A DNA stretch of 32,423 nt, taken from NCBI GenBank assembly GCA_017556505.1, contig JAFYNS010000150.1, positions 1 through 32,423 on the forward strand. Reading direction: 5' to 3'. The position numbers and the translations under genes are program-made. The notes under the pieces are model-generated. The model made no database searches. It was given only the letters and a program-made list of their open reading frames with translations, and was not told where the DNA came from. Each line of letters begins with the position of its first letter. Position 1 is the first letter of the stretch. The DNA comes from Bacillota bacterium (GTDB lineage: Bacteria > Bacillota > Clostridia > Peptostreptococcales > Anaerovoracaceae). This document shows, in pieces, positions 13,712 to 22,399 of this stretch.

Positions 13712-16700
13712 ATGATTAACTGGAATATTCTCGGCATCGCGCCGACATCTGATAAATCAGCCATTAAGAAAGCCTACCGCAGCCGTCTGGCTGAAACCAA
13801 TCCGGAGGACAAGCCGGAAGAGTTCATGGAGCTCCGCCAGGCCTACGAAGAAGCACTGGAGTATGCGAAAGAAGCGGCATCAGCCGGAGATAAGCCGGAA
13901 ACTTCTGATGTCGGCCAGGAGCTTCCGTCCTGTATGACACAGGATCTGCTTCCAAAGGAACATCCTGCGTACCGCTGGACGAAAGAGCTGCAGCGGCTTT
14001 ATGCAGACTTTTACCGCAGAATCGATTCAGCAAACTGGGAGGCACTGGCAGCTAATCCGCTCTGTACCCGTATTGATACGGCAGCCGATGTACAGGATGC
14101 ATTGCTCCGCTTCCTCATGGAGTGGTGGTTCCTGCCCGATTCTGTCATTCAGACTCTGGACCGCACCTTCCATTTCGAAGAAAACAGGGATACACTCATA
14201 AAACGCTATCCGAAAGAGTTTGTGGATGCCATCCTTCTGATGCCTCTGAACCGCAAGGGCGGCGGTCTGGACTATACCTTCTTTGAAGGTCCCCGGGATG
14301 CCGACTACGACTGGTACATCAATCTTTACTATACCTTAAACGGCCATGTGAACCGTCACGAACAGGAAGAAGGCTGGCAATGCGTTTCCGATATGGAATC
14401 CACAGGAATTTTCCACCCTTACCTTCATGTGGAAAAGGCCAAGCTCTACCTTAATGAAGAAAATCTGCCGCTGGCTGCCGCCGAAATGGAAGCGGTATAT
14501 CCGTCGTATGATTCCAATGTAACCATATGCTGCATGGCCGGAGAAATTGCTTTGGCGGAAGAAAATTTTGAGCAGGCGGAAGAACGGTTCCGTAAATCTC
14601 TGGAACTTCGCAGCAGTTCCCACTGGGCATGCATGGGTATGGCAGAAGCCTGCCTCGGTCTGAAAAAGTACGAAGAAGCCCAGAAATGGGTGGACCAGGT
14701 GCTGGCGGAGGACCGCTACAGTCCGAGAGGTCAGGAACTGGAAGAGGCCATTCAGGAAGGACGCAGAGAAGAACTGAGACTGGCAGCAGAAACAGATCAG
14801 GCATCCGTAAAGGAGAAGCTGGATCTGGCTGTTATCTACATCGATAAAGGTGAATTTGAAAACGCTTCCATTCTGCTTACCGGATTCACCGCACCGGAGA
14901 AAAAAGAAGAAGCCGAACGGCTTCATTATCTGGCTACCGCCTGGCTGAGTCTGGGCGAAGCCGAACATGCGATAGGGGCATTCCTGCATGCCGAAGAAAT
15001 TCTGGAGGAACTCCGTCTGATTACCTCCGACCCGGAAGAAAAGGAAAAACATACAGATAACCTGGCCCGCACCCGTGTCATGAGATCCGTCTGTCTGGAA
15101 GAGCTGGACCAGATGGAAGACGCTCTGGCTGCCGTCACCAATGTGACCATTGACTGTCCTCAGCTGCCGGTGCCTTTTGCCAGAAAGGCAGAACTTCACT
15201 ACGAAATGAAACAGTTTGAAGAAGCCATCGAAGCAGCGACTGAGGCCATCCGCCTGGATGATACCTTCCATCTTCCTTACCGGATCCGTGCCAATGCCTA
15301 CTACGAACTGGGCCATTATAACGATGCCTATGAGGACTGCAACGACTGCATCAACTGTTTTGCAGGGGACATTGAGGCCTATTTCTGCAAAATCAATATT
15401 CTCATAGAGGTAGGCGAGTTCGACGAAGCTTTCCAGGAGCTGGACAGCCTGGAAGCACAGGTTCAGGGTACGCAGATTACCTTCCTGCGCGGCAAGGCGC
15501 AGGAAGCTTCCAACAAGCTGGAAGAAGCCCGTTTCACCTACCGCAGCGTGCTGGAAGATGCCGCCGATGAAAACCGTGAAGTCTTCTCTCCTGCAGAAAT
15601 AAAATCAACGGCCGGCGTCATGTTCCGCCTGGTGCAGGTCTGCGAAGAGCTGTTTGTGCGGACCGGAAAACAGGTCTTCCGACAGGAATATATGGAACTG
15701 CTGCAGGACGGAGTCCGCCGGTTTCCTTCCGACCTGGATCTTATGGGAGATCTGGCCGGGGAATATTACGGAATGTCACGCCACAAAGAAGCCCAGAAGC
15801 TCTATGAGCGGATGGCAGAACTGGATCCTGCCGGCTTCCGCTATGCGCAGATTGCCGGAAATGAAATTCAGATGGATTGTTTCGATGCAGCCCTCCACCA
15901 CCTGCAGATGGCCGTGGAAATGGAGCCGGACCTGGTTTATGCCCAGATTCTCTTCTGCGCCATCCACATTCACCGGGGTGAATATGAAGAAGCTTTGAAG
16001 CGCCTGGACCGGGCAGAGCTTCTGTCGGAAGGTCAGGACCGCAAATGGCCTCGGATTCTCCGGGATAAGGGTATGATTTACGCCCGCATGAAAGAATACG
16101 ACAAGGCCATCGAGTGTTACCGTGAAAACTGGAACCGCTATCATGAAACAGACGTTATGTGCAGCATCATCGAAATGTACCGCCTTTCCGGCCGTTTTGA
16201 TCAGGCCCTGGAAGAGGGCAAGAACTTCCTTGCTGCCCACAGCCTGGAGCAGAGCCTGGATGTCCTGGACGAAATCAAGCAGACCGCATCTATTCTGGAA
16301 AACTGGGATCTGGTGGACTACTGCTGCAGCCGGGATCCGCGCCCGTTCTTCCGTCATTTCTACGCAGGACGCCACCTGATGTACAGCGATGCCTGCGGCA
16401 AAGATACGCCTCACCAGGCGCTTGACCACTTCCTGAAGGCTTATGAGGCAGATCCGACTGCCCTTCACAACCTGCTGGAAGTCGCCCGCCTTTATTACAA
16501 GCTGAAAGATAAGAAGAAAGCCTGCGAGTTTGCCGAAAAGGTGCTGGCAGCAGTGCCTGCCGACTTTATGGACAGCGGCTACCAGCGCGCCTACTATCTG
16601 GCACGTTCCGCAGAAGCCCTGGGTATGCTGGGACGCTTCGAGGAGGCAGAAGAACGGATTCAGATGGCACTGGAAGGCCGGAAATGCGAGTTTTGCCGGT

Positions 16701-16870
16701 TCGCCGGCTGCATAGACGCCTACTGCGCACTGGTGTATCTGGCCTGCATCCGGGGCGATGAAGAAGCCGCGGCAAAATACCAGCGTGAAGGACTCGCCGT
16801 CTGTCCGCACGATATCGACCTGCAGAAAATGCCGGAATATTTTATGAAGAAGAAGGGATTTTTTAAATGA
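13712..16870 (+). CDS. Large J-domain-like TPR protein, putative HscC co-chaperone
   Basis: A 1052-residue protein. Residues 1-55 look like a J domain (WNILGIAPTSDKSAIKKAY, then FMELRQAYEEALEYA), but the invariant His-Pro-Asp needed to stimulate Hsp70 ATPase reads Asn30-Pro31-Glu32. The rest is alpha-helical with many tetratricopeptide-like repeats; clear ones are near residues 500-560 (AIEAATEAIRLDDTFHLPY) and 790-840. No signal peptide or membrane segment is visible, so it is cytoplasmic. AAGGAGG precedes ATG 13712, and the stop overlaps the hscC start (ATGA), which points to coupled translation and a physical partnership. In E. coli, hscC also neighbours J-like and repeat proteins (DjlB, DjlC); kinship with these is my recollection. 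The TPR array would choose clients. Confidence 0.85.
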   Translation: MINWNILGIAPTSDKSAIKKAYRSRLAETNPEDKPEEFMELRQAYEEALEYAKEAASAGDKPETSDVGQELPSCMTQDLLPKEHPAYRWTKELQRLYADFYRRIDSANWEALAANPLCTRIDTAADVQDALLRFLMEWWFLPDSVIQTLDRTFHFEENRDTLIKRYPKEFVDAILLMPLNRKGGGLDYTFFEGPRDADYDWYINLYYTLNGHVNRHEQEEGWQCVSDMESTGIFHPYLHVEKAKLYLNEENLPLAAAEMEAVYPSYDSNVTICCMAGEIALAEENFEQAEERFRKSLELRSSSHWACMGMAEACLGLKKYEEAQKWVDQVLAEDRYSPRGQELEEAIQEGRREELRLAAETDQASVKEKLDLAVIYIDKGEFENASILLTGFTAPEKKEEAERLHYLATAWLSLGEAEHAIGAFLHAEEILEELRLITSDPEEKEKHTDNLARTRVMRSVCLEELDQMEDALAAVTNVTIDCPQLPVPFARKAELHYEMKQFEEAIEAATEAIRLDDTFHLPYRIRANAYYELGHYNDAYEDCNDCINCFAGDIEAYFCKINILIEVGEFDEAFQELDSLEAQVQGTQITFLRGKAQEASNKLEEARFTYRSVLEDAADENREVFSPAEIKSTAGVMFRLVQVCEELFVRTGKQVFRQEYMELLQDGVRRFPSDLDLMGDLAGEYYGMSRHKEAQKLYERMAELDPAGFRYAQIAGNEIQMDCFDAALHHLQMAVEMEPDLVYAQILFCAIHIHRGEYEEALKRLDRAELLSEGQDRKWPRILRDKGMIYARMKEYDKAIECYRENWNRYHETDVMCSIIEMYRLSGRFDQALEEGKNFLAAHSLEQSLDVLDEIKQTASILENWDLVDYCCSRDPRPFFRHFYAGRHLMYSDACGKDTPHQALDHFLKAYEADPTALHNLLEVARLYYKLKDKKKACEFAEKVLAAVPADFMDSGYQRAYYLARSAEALGMLGRFEEAEERIQMALEGRKCEFCRFAGCIDAYCALVYLACIRGDEEAAAKYQREGLAVCPHDIDLQKMPEYFMKKKGFFK

Positions 16871-18627
16871 TTTTAGGAATTGACCTTGGAACCACCAACT
16901 CCCTGGTGGCTGTATATAAAGATGGGGACGTAACCGTCATTCCCAACCGCCTTGGAAGCCTGCTGACACCGTCCGTAGTCAGTGTGGATGCAGAGGGCAC
17001 CATTTACGTAGGTGAAACTGCCCTGGAGCGCAAGAGTACCGACCCGGCCAACACAGTTTCCGTGTTTAAGCGTGCCATGGGTACCGAACGCATCTACGAA
17101 CTGCAGGGAAAGAAATACCGTGCAGAAGACCTGTCCGCCTTTGTGCTCCGTTCCCTGAAGGAAGATGCAGAACACTATCTGGGCTGTGCCGTGGAAGAAG
17201 CCGTAATCAGCGTTCCTGCCTATTTCAACGACCGCCAGCGCAAAGCCACCAAAAAAGCCGGCGAACTGGCCGGTCTGAAGGTGGAACGTATCATTAACGA
17301 ACCGACGGCAGCTGCCATCGCTTACGGCATCGACCAGCGTGCAGAAGACCTGGAAGACGAAGTCCGCTATCTGGTATTCGACCTGGGCGGCGGTACCCTG
17401 GACGTTTCCATTCTGGAGCTGGATGATGTGATCATGGAAGTCCGCTCCGTAGCCGGTGACAACTTCCTTGGCGGCGAAGACTTCACAGAAATTCTCTACC
17501 GCATGTTCATCAATAAGTTCGATATCAATGAGGCAGAAGTACCGCTGAAAACCCTGACCCACCTGAAACGGCAGGCGGAAAAGGCCAAGAAGGAATTCTG
17601 CGAAAAGGACCGTATCGTCCTCAGCGCCGTTATCAACGAAGAGCCCCTTCACATGGAAGTGACACTGAAAGAATACGAAGAAGCCTGCCAGCTTCTCTTT
17701 GAACGGATCAAGAAGCCGATTGAGCGCGCCCTCCGCGATGCCCGCATCCGTCTGGAGGACATCGACGAAGTAGTTCTGGTTGGCGGTGCTACCAAGCTTC
17801 CGCTGATCCGCCGTTTCGTAGGCCGCCTCATGGGCCGCCCTGCAAAATCCAACATCAACCCGGATGAGGCCATCGTTATGGGTGCCGCTCTGCAGGCTGC
17901 CATGAAGGAACGAAATAAGGATATCCGTGAAGTGGTTCTCACCGACGTATGTCCTTACTCCCTGGGAACCGACACCTCCATCCGCGGCATCGGGGATTCA
18001 CTGGAAAGCGGCTACTTCGACCCGATTATCGAAAGAAATACAGTGATTCCTGCCAGCCGCACCAGAAAGTACTGGACCGTGAAGGATAACCAGAGAAGCG
18101 TGTGCGTGGATATTTTGCAGGGAGAAAGCCGCCTGGCCAAGGGCAACCTGAAGCTGGGCAGCATCACCATGCCGGTGCCGCCGCGCCCTGCTGGTGAAGA
18201 GTCCATCACCGTCACCTTCACCTACGACATCAATGCCCTGCTGGAAGTCATCGTGAAGGTGGACTCCACAGAAGTAACGAAGAAGGTCATCATCAAGGGA
18301 GAAGACAGCATCTACGACGATGCTGCAGCTGAAGCCCGCATGGCAGAGCTTGCCCACCTGAAGGTTCATCCGCGGGACCAGGAAGAAAACAAGCTGCTCC
18401 TGCTGAAGGCTGAGCGCATGTACGAAGAAGCCCTGGGCGACCTGCGTCCGATGATCAACCGCTCCCTCATGGAATTCGAGGCCATTCTGGACGCTCAGAA
18501 ACCGGATGACATCGTCCAGGCCCGCACCGACTTCCGTCAGGCCCTGGCTCAGCTGGAAGAGCTGATGGAAGACCAGCTGAGAGGTGACTGGCTGGACGGC
18601 GGCGATGATGATGGAGAATGGTGGTAG
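16867..18627 (+). CDS. hscC: Hsp70-family chaperone, HscC type
   Basis: A 586-residue ATP-dependent chaperone. The nucleotide-binding domain is complete: GIDLGTTNSLVAVYKDG at the N terminus, VISVPAYFNDRQRKATKKAG, INEPTAAAIAYG, VFDLGGGTLDVSILE near residue 170 and VLVGGATKLPLIRRFVG near 303. The interdomain linker reads VVLTDVCPYSLG, as in E. coli HscC rather than the DVTPLSLG of DnaK. The C-terminal portion has a short beta domain and a brief helical lid (HPRDQEENKLLL, then RMYEEALGDLRPM), ending in an acidic GDDDGEWW tail, so it is shorter than DnaK (about 610-640). The start overlaps the stop of the J/TPR gene by four bases. Client proteins are unknown. Confidence 0.94.
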   Translation: MILGIDLGTTNSLVAVYKDGDVTVIPNRLGSLLTPSVVSVDAEGTIYVGETALERKSTDPANTVSVFKRAMGTERIYELQGKKYRAEDLSAFVLRSLKEDAEHYLGCAVEEAVISVPAYFNDRQRKATKKAGELAGLKVERIINEPTAAAIAYGIDQRAEDLEDEVRYLVFDLGGGTLDVSILELDDVIMEVRSVAGDNFLGGEDFTEILYRMFINKFDINEAEVPLKTLTHLKRQAEKAKKEFCEKDRIVLSAVINEEPLHMEVTLKEYEEACQLLFERIKKPIERALRDARIRLEDIDEVVLVGGATKLPLIRRFVGRLMGRPAKSNINPDEAIVMGAALQAAMKERNKDIREVVLTDVCPYSLGTDTSIRGIGDSLESGYFDPIIERNTVIPASRTRKYWTVKDNQRSVCVDILQGESRLAKGNLKLGSITMPVPPRPAGEESITVTFTYDINALLEVIVKVDSTEVTKKVIIKGEDSIYDDAAAEARMAELAHLKVHPRDQEENKLLLLKAERMYEEALGDLRPMINRSLMEFEAILDAQKPDDIVQARTDFRQALAQLEELMEDQLRGDWLDGGDDDGEWW

Positions 18628-18686
18628 GCTTATTTTCCTGCGGGGCTGTGCGAATTGCGTCGAATCCTGTCGATATCGGTAGATTC

Positions 18687-18828
18687 TCCACCAAATCTTG
18701 TCTTTTTCACGCAAATAGTATGTAAATTTTAGCGAAAAAGCTCCAAAAGTCTGCAAACTCATACCATTTTTGGCATTATGTAAACAAAATTACATACTAT
18801 TCAACCAACTTTTTCGCTGTTTGGTGGA
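18687..18828. repeat. 142-bp imperfect palindromic element with terminal inverted repeats
   Basis: The ends are TCCACCAAA (18687-18695) and its complement TTTGGTGGA (18820-18828). Each is followed inward, after the same 18-base distance, by AATAGTATGTAA (18714-18725; complement 18790-18801). Inside, AGCGAAAAAG (18731-18740) can pair with CTTTTTCGCT (18809-18818), or locally with CTTTTTCACGC just upstream of it. It fills the gap between the convergent hscC and lipoprotein genes. Resembles a miniature inverted-repeat element or a structured 3' region; no coding sequence is seen in it. Confidence 0.7.
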
Positions 18829-18852
18829 AACCATCACATCAATGCAAGAACA

Positions 18853-18900
18853 AAGGCGGCAGACCCGTGAGCATAGTGCCACAGGCTGCCGCCTTATTTT
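18853..18900 (+). terminator. Terminator after hscC
   Basis: A 10-bp perfect stem AAGGCGGCAG / CTGCCGCCTT with a 23-base loop, followed by ATTTTATT. It is 225 bases beyond the hscC stop and nine bases from the end of the convergent lipoprotein gene, for which the opposite-strand T tail is weaker. Confidence 0.7.
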
Positions 18901-18908
18901 ATTCTCTG

Positions 18909-19982
18909 TTACATTATAGTTATAAGAAGCCCCTTCAACAGGTCGCAGCCCACCATCCGGCCATCCCCGGCCAGGTCCCACTCGGAATATTTCGATCCAG
19001 GGATTGTCAGATGCTGCACCGCCTGCTGGTCCAAATCATAGACTGACAGCTGGTATTCTTCCAAAATCCAAAGTCTGCTTCCCCGCAGCCAGACTTTGGC
19101 CTTACTGTGGCTTATACCCTGGCCATCCGTTTCAATCCTTGTTACGAAATGGCCTTCATCGGTATCGTAGGAATAAACGAAAACCTCCCCCGCTTCCAGC
19201 ACACCTGTCAGCCAGGTTTCATTACACTGAACACCATCAGGATAATCACCTTTTATCACCAGTGCATCTCTGTAAGTTTCCGCTTCCAGATCAAGCCTCA
19301 TAATCCGGCTCTCATAACCGGCACGATAGGCCAGCAGCCCGGCATCAATCCAGGACTCATCATGAGGCCAGCATATGTCCTCATCCACTGTATCGTACTT
19401 TCCATCCGAAGTCATCCGTTCCAGAGTTGCACCCACATACGCTCCGCCGAACTTATAATAGCTGCCGTTCCAGCACATCACCCGGCCTTCCTGAAACGGC
19501 GGCCGCACCATCCCCGCTTCAAGGTCCAATGCCAACCGTTCCTGCGGCAGGCTCTCCGTCTCCTGTTCCCAAAGCAGCATATCCCCGGCACACTGAAGCC
19601 CGCTCCACTGCGCACCCTCTGGTGCCAGCTGCATCCTTTCCACAAACTGCAGATTTTCTTTCTGCAAAGGCCCCCTGTCTTCCGTCAGCACCAATCTGTA
19701 AAGCCCCTGCCTTTCGCCTGTTTTGCCGAGAAAGAAAATTTTGCCGGAACGCCATACTGCCTCATATGGAATCACCCTCGGAGCCTGCAGTGAACTGGAC
19801 AGCAGCCGTTCCAGTGAATCAACTCTCAGGTACTGTACCTTCAGTCCCAGGTCCGCTTCTTCATACTCCACAGACTCCATCCCTTCAAAATCCAGAGTTC
19901 CTACGTCTTCCGGCGGTCTTTCGCAGGAACAGAGCAGCAGACAGAAAATGAGCAACATACAAATGATGAATTTTCCTTTCAT
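18909..19982 (-). CDS. Predicted lipoprotein of unknown function
   Basis: A 357-residue protein with a lipoprotein signal peptide (KGKFIICMLLIFCLLLCSC, modified Cys20). The mature part is rich in beta strands with recurrent aromatic and Gly/Asp turns (for example GKIFFLGKTGERQGLYRLVL, then SRLWILEEYQLSVYDLDQ). Segments of roughly 40-45 residues suggest a beta-propeller-like outer-surface protein, but I recognise no named family. The start has GGGGGGAAAGG directly upstream. It is 81 bases downstream of the XRE regulator gene and separated from it by a terminator. No catalytic motif is visible. Confidence 0.75.
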   Translation of the reverse strand: MKGKFIICMLLIFCLLLCSCERPPEDVGTLDFEGMESVEYEEADLGLKVQYLRVDSLERLLSSSLQAPRVIPYEAVWRSGKIFFLGKTGERQGLYRLVLTEDRGPLQKENLQFVERMQLAPEGAQWSGLQCAGDMLLWEQETESLPQERLALDLEAGMVRPPFQEGRVMCWNGSYYKFGGAYVGATLERMTSDGKYDTVDEDICWPHDESWIDAGLLAYRAGYESRIMRLDLEAETYRDALVIKGDYPDGVQCNETWLTGVLEAGEVFVYSYDTDEGHFVTRIETDGQGISHSKAKVWLRGSRLWILEEYQLSVYDLDQQAVQHLTIPGSKYSEWDLAGDGRMVGCDLLKGLLITIM

Positions 19983-20041
19983 CCTTTCCCCCCTTCCTTC
20001 GCGTTTCTCTTTAATGAAAATATATCACGCCCATGATCAAG

Positions 20042-20076
20042 TGTAAATAAAAACAGAGGATGTTACTCCTCTGTTT
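20042..20076 (-). terminator. Terminator overlapping the stop codon of the XRE gene
   Basis: Stem AAACAGAGGA / TCCTCTGTTT with a six-base loop that contains the TAA stop (20063-20065). On the minus strand it is followed by TTTATTTACA. The 5' arm therefore lies inside the last codons of the regulator. Confidence 0.8.
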
Positions 20077-20389
20077 CATCGTTCAGCATATAACACAGTT
20101 CTTTCAGCTGCATTCTTGCAATAATCAGCTTTTCGGCCTGGGTCAGTTTTCGTTTTCCACCCGAACCGAGATCCCTTTCTTCCGGTTCCAGCAGAATATC
20201 GTTAGGTGACACGCCGAAAGCATGGCACAACCGCATCAGTGTATCAATCCCCATGGTAGCCTCGCCGTTTTCCAGGGTAGAAATGTGTTTGCAGGAAAGA
20301 TCCACCTCATCCCCTAATTCTTCCTGGCTCATTCTGCAAAGCTTCCGATAGTATTTAATTCGCTTCCCCGCAGTTTTCCGAAAATCCAT
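20063..20389 (-). CDS. XRE-family helix-turn-helix transcriptional regulator
   Basis: A 108-residue protein with one N-terminal Cro/C1-type DNA-binding domain (residues about 6-62: RIKYYRKLCRMSQEELGDEV, SCKHISTLENGEATMG, LMRLCHAFGVSPNDIL). A short charged C-terminal helix follows. No effector domain is present, so any signal must act elsewhere. ATG 20389 is preceded by AAAGGGG and a TATAAT -10. The targets are unknown; its own upstream region contains a small palindrome (20483-20505) that might be an operator. Confidence 0.9.
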   Translation of the reverse strand: MDFRKTAGKRIKYYRKLCRMSQEELGDEVDLSCKHISTLENGEATMGIDTLMRLCHAFGVSPNDILLEPEERDLGSGGKRKLTQAEKLIIARMQLKELCYMLNDETEE

Positions 20390-20544
20390 TTTTTATCCCC
20401 TTTGGGATTATTATAACCACAAAGTCCGGAAAACTCCACAAATTGCACTTCATATTTTACTCTGCCTGAAGTTTGTGTTCCTGTATGTACATTGAAATTA
20501 CATACATTCCAGCTTCCATGAGGCAGCATAAAAATCCAAAAAAC
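20390..20544 (-). promoter_or_regulatory. Upstream region of the XRE gene
   Basis: A minus-strand -10 TATAAT lies near 20416-20411 and AAAGGGG serves as ribosome binding site. The palindrome GTATGTA-N9-TACATAC (20483-20505) sits about 70 bases upstream of the -10. No hairpin terminator for the amidohydrolase gene that ends at 20545 is evident, only T-rich sequence. Confidence 0.45.
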
Positions 20545-21906
20545 TTAGAACTTGCGGATTACCTTACCCAGGTTTTTCTGTACCACCTGACAGTCTTTCG
20601 CTGCGATTTCGCCGCCGATAAACACATAATCGATACCGGCCGGTGGCAGAATCGGATCGCTGAAGGTGCCTCCATCCTTAATTTTTTCCAAGTCGAAGAT
20701 TACCACGTCAGCATCCGCACCCACATTGAGGCGGCCCTTGGAGGCCAGCCCCATTTTGGCAGCCGGCTCAGAGGTCATCATGGCAACAGCTTTGTATAAG
20801 TCCAGTTTGCCCGGTCTTACGAACTCCGCATAGAGGCGGGGGAATGCACCTGCCGCACGCGGATGGCCCTGTCCGCGGCTGAGAATACCGTCGCTGGCCA
20901 GCATTACGTTTGGATGACGGAATGCACTGTCCACATCGTCCGGACGCATTACATGGCATACAGTCAGGCACCCCGGGAAGTCGCGGCGCATTTCTTCAAA
21001 GATTTCCTTCGTGCAGCGCTGTCCCTTGTACTTGCCTTCACAGAGCTCAATCACATCATAATCACAGTTATAACGTTCCATCCAGCCGTCATCATAAGTG
21101 GTGGCACCGATGGACGTTGAGTAAGCGTAATAAGGATAGCAGTCACAGCTTACATCCAGACCGTTCATCTTGTATTCATCCACCATGTTCAGGAAAGCCT
21201 CCATCTGGCCGAATCCTGCCATGGAGCCAATGTGAGACAACTGTACCGGAATACCGATTTCCACGCCGGTATCCATAAATTCCCGAGCTGCATCGTATAC
21301 CTCTTCTGCGTCGCTGCGGATATGCGCTGCGATCATCTTGCCGGCCTTACGGCAAGGTTCTGCCGTTCTTGTCAGCTCATTCATATCAATACCAGGCACA
21401 TATCGAATTCCATAGGACACACCGAAACAGCCTCGTTCCAGAGCTTTTTCGATTCCTGCAGCCATTGCTTCCATCTGTTTCTCATTGGCCGGACCATATT
21501 TATCATTTACACCGCATGCACTTCTGAAGTATCCGTGACCTGCCAGCATAGCCACATTTACCGGTGCCCCGTCCCGTTCCACAAGGTCCAGATAATCGCC
21601 GGGATCACAGACATTATCGCCGCACTGACCACCCAGAACAGTAGTCACGCCCATACGGAGCATGCACTGGAAAATAGCCTTTTCATCATTGACAATCTTT
21701 CCGTCTTCGCCCACGGGATCCTCATGCATATGGATGTCGACAAAGCCGGGAGCAACGATTTTGCCGGTGGCGTCGATGTAACGGTCCGCTTCCGGCATGC
21801 TGGATGTGACTGCCGCAACCTTGCCGTCTTCCAGCAAAACATTCAGATGCGCACGTACGTGGTTGGCCGGGTCGATGAGCAGGCCTCCGTGAATTAATGT
21901 TTTCAT
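20545..21906 (-). CDS. D-aminoacylase/dihydroorotase-like amidohydrolase
   Basis: A 453-residue metal-dependent hydrolase. The beta-sandwich plus TIM-barrel layout is seen in MKTLIHGGLLIDPANHVR, then APGFVDIHMHEDP with the metal-binding HxH near residue 60. Later come AAHIRSD, QLSHIG and the conserved Asp in LASDGILSRGQGHPRAAG, and the barrel closes with GRLNVGADADVVIFD. This order fits N-acyl-D-amino-acid deacylases (urease-like superfamily); the true substrate could be another N-acyl or cyclic amide. ATG 21906 is served by AAAGGAG, which is formed by the last codons of the ybaK gene four bases upstream. It is the third gene of an operon starting at the 22997-23002 promoter. Confidence 0.88.
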   Translation of the reverse strand: MKTLIHGGLLIDPANHVRAHLNVLLEDGKVAAVTSSMPEADRYIDATGKIVAPGFVDIHMHEDPVGEDGKIVNDEKAIFQCMLRMGVTTVLGGQCGDNVCDPGDYLDLVERDGAPVNVAMLAGHGYFRSACGVNDKYGPANEKQMEAMAAGIEKALERGCFGVSYGIRYVPGIDMNELTRTAEPCRKAGKMIAAHIRSDAEEVYDAAREFMDTGVEIGIPVQLSHIGSMAGFGQMEAFLNMVDEYKMNGLDVSCDCYPYYAYSTSIGATTYDDGWMERYNCDYDVIELCEGKYKGQRCTKEIFEEMRRDFPGCLTVCHVMRPDDVDSAFRHPNVMLASDGILSRGQGHPRAAGAFPRLYAEFVRPGKLDLYKAVAMMTSEPAAKMGLASKGRLNVGADADVVIFDLEKIKDGGTFSDPILPPAGIDYVFIGGEIAAKDCQVVQKNLGKVIRKF

Positions 21907-21910
21907 AATG

Positions 21911-22399
21911 TTACTCCTTTACTACATCGGCTGTCTGAAGCTCGATGACTTTCTGCAGGTCCTCCAGGGGGATTTCGATCTGATAACCGATTTTACCGCC
22001 GCTGAAGATAATGGTATCGTATAAAATGGCCGTCTCGTGGACGGTGGTCTTAAAGAATTTTTTCATGCCGATGGGAGAGCATCCGCCGTGGATATAGCCG
22101 GTAAGAGCCAGCAGTTCTTTGGATTTCACCATTTCCACAGACTTTTCGCCCACCGCCTTTGCCGCTTTTTTCAAATCCAGCTCGTCAGCCACCGGTATCA
22201 TAAACACGTAGTGCTCTCCGGTTCTGCCCACAGTTACCAGAGTCTTGAAAACCTGGTCCTGGTTCTGTCCCAGCATAGCTGCCACATCCACTCCGGTCAG
22301 GGTTCCGTCACCTTCGTAGGTATATTCACGGAAAGGAATCTTCATTGCATCCAGCTTCCGCATGGCATTGGTCTTTTCTGCCGCCTGTTTCTTAGCCAA
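21911..22399 (-). CDS. ybaK: YbaK/EbsC-type aminoacyl-tRNA deacylase
   Basis: A 162-residue trans-editing protein of the YbaK/ProX family, which hydrolyses mischarged Cys-tRNA-Pro and related species in the cytoplasm. Signature stretches are KTNAMRKLDAMKIPFREY, QVFKTLVTVGRTGEHYVFMIP, LDLKKAAKAVGEKSVEM and TGYIHGGCSPIGMKK, the last being the family's conserved GxxSP-type loop. The start is TTG 22399, seven bases after GGAGGGG, and overlaps the DUF1836 gene by eight bases. Length is normal (about 155-165). Confidence 0.94.
   Translation of the reverse strand: MAKKQAAEKTNAMRKLDAMKIPFREYTYEGDGTLTGVDVAAMLGQNQDQVFKTLVTVGRTGEHYVFMIPVADELDLKKAAKAVGEKSVEMVKSKELLALTGYIHGGCSPIGMKKFFKTTVHETAILYDTIIFSGGKIGYQIEIPLEDLQKVIELQTADVVKE

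Noticed and set aside
15776-16810. Minus-strand open frame of 344 codons inside the TPR gene
   Set aside because: Antisense to the TPR repeats; biased codon use of the plus-strand gene explains the long frame.
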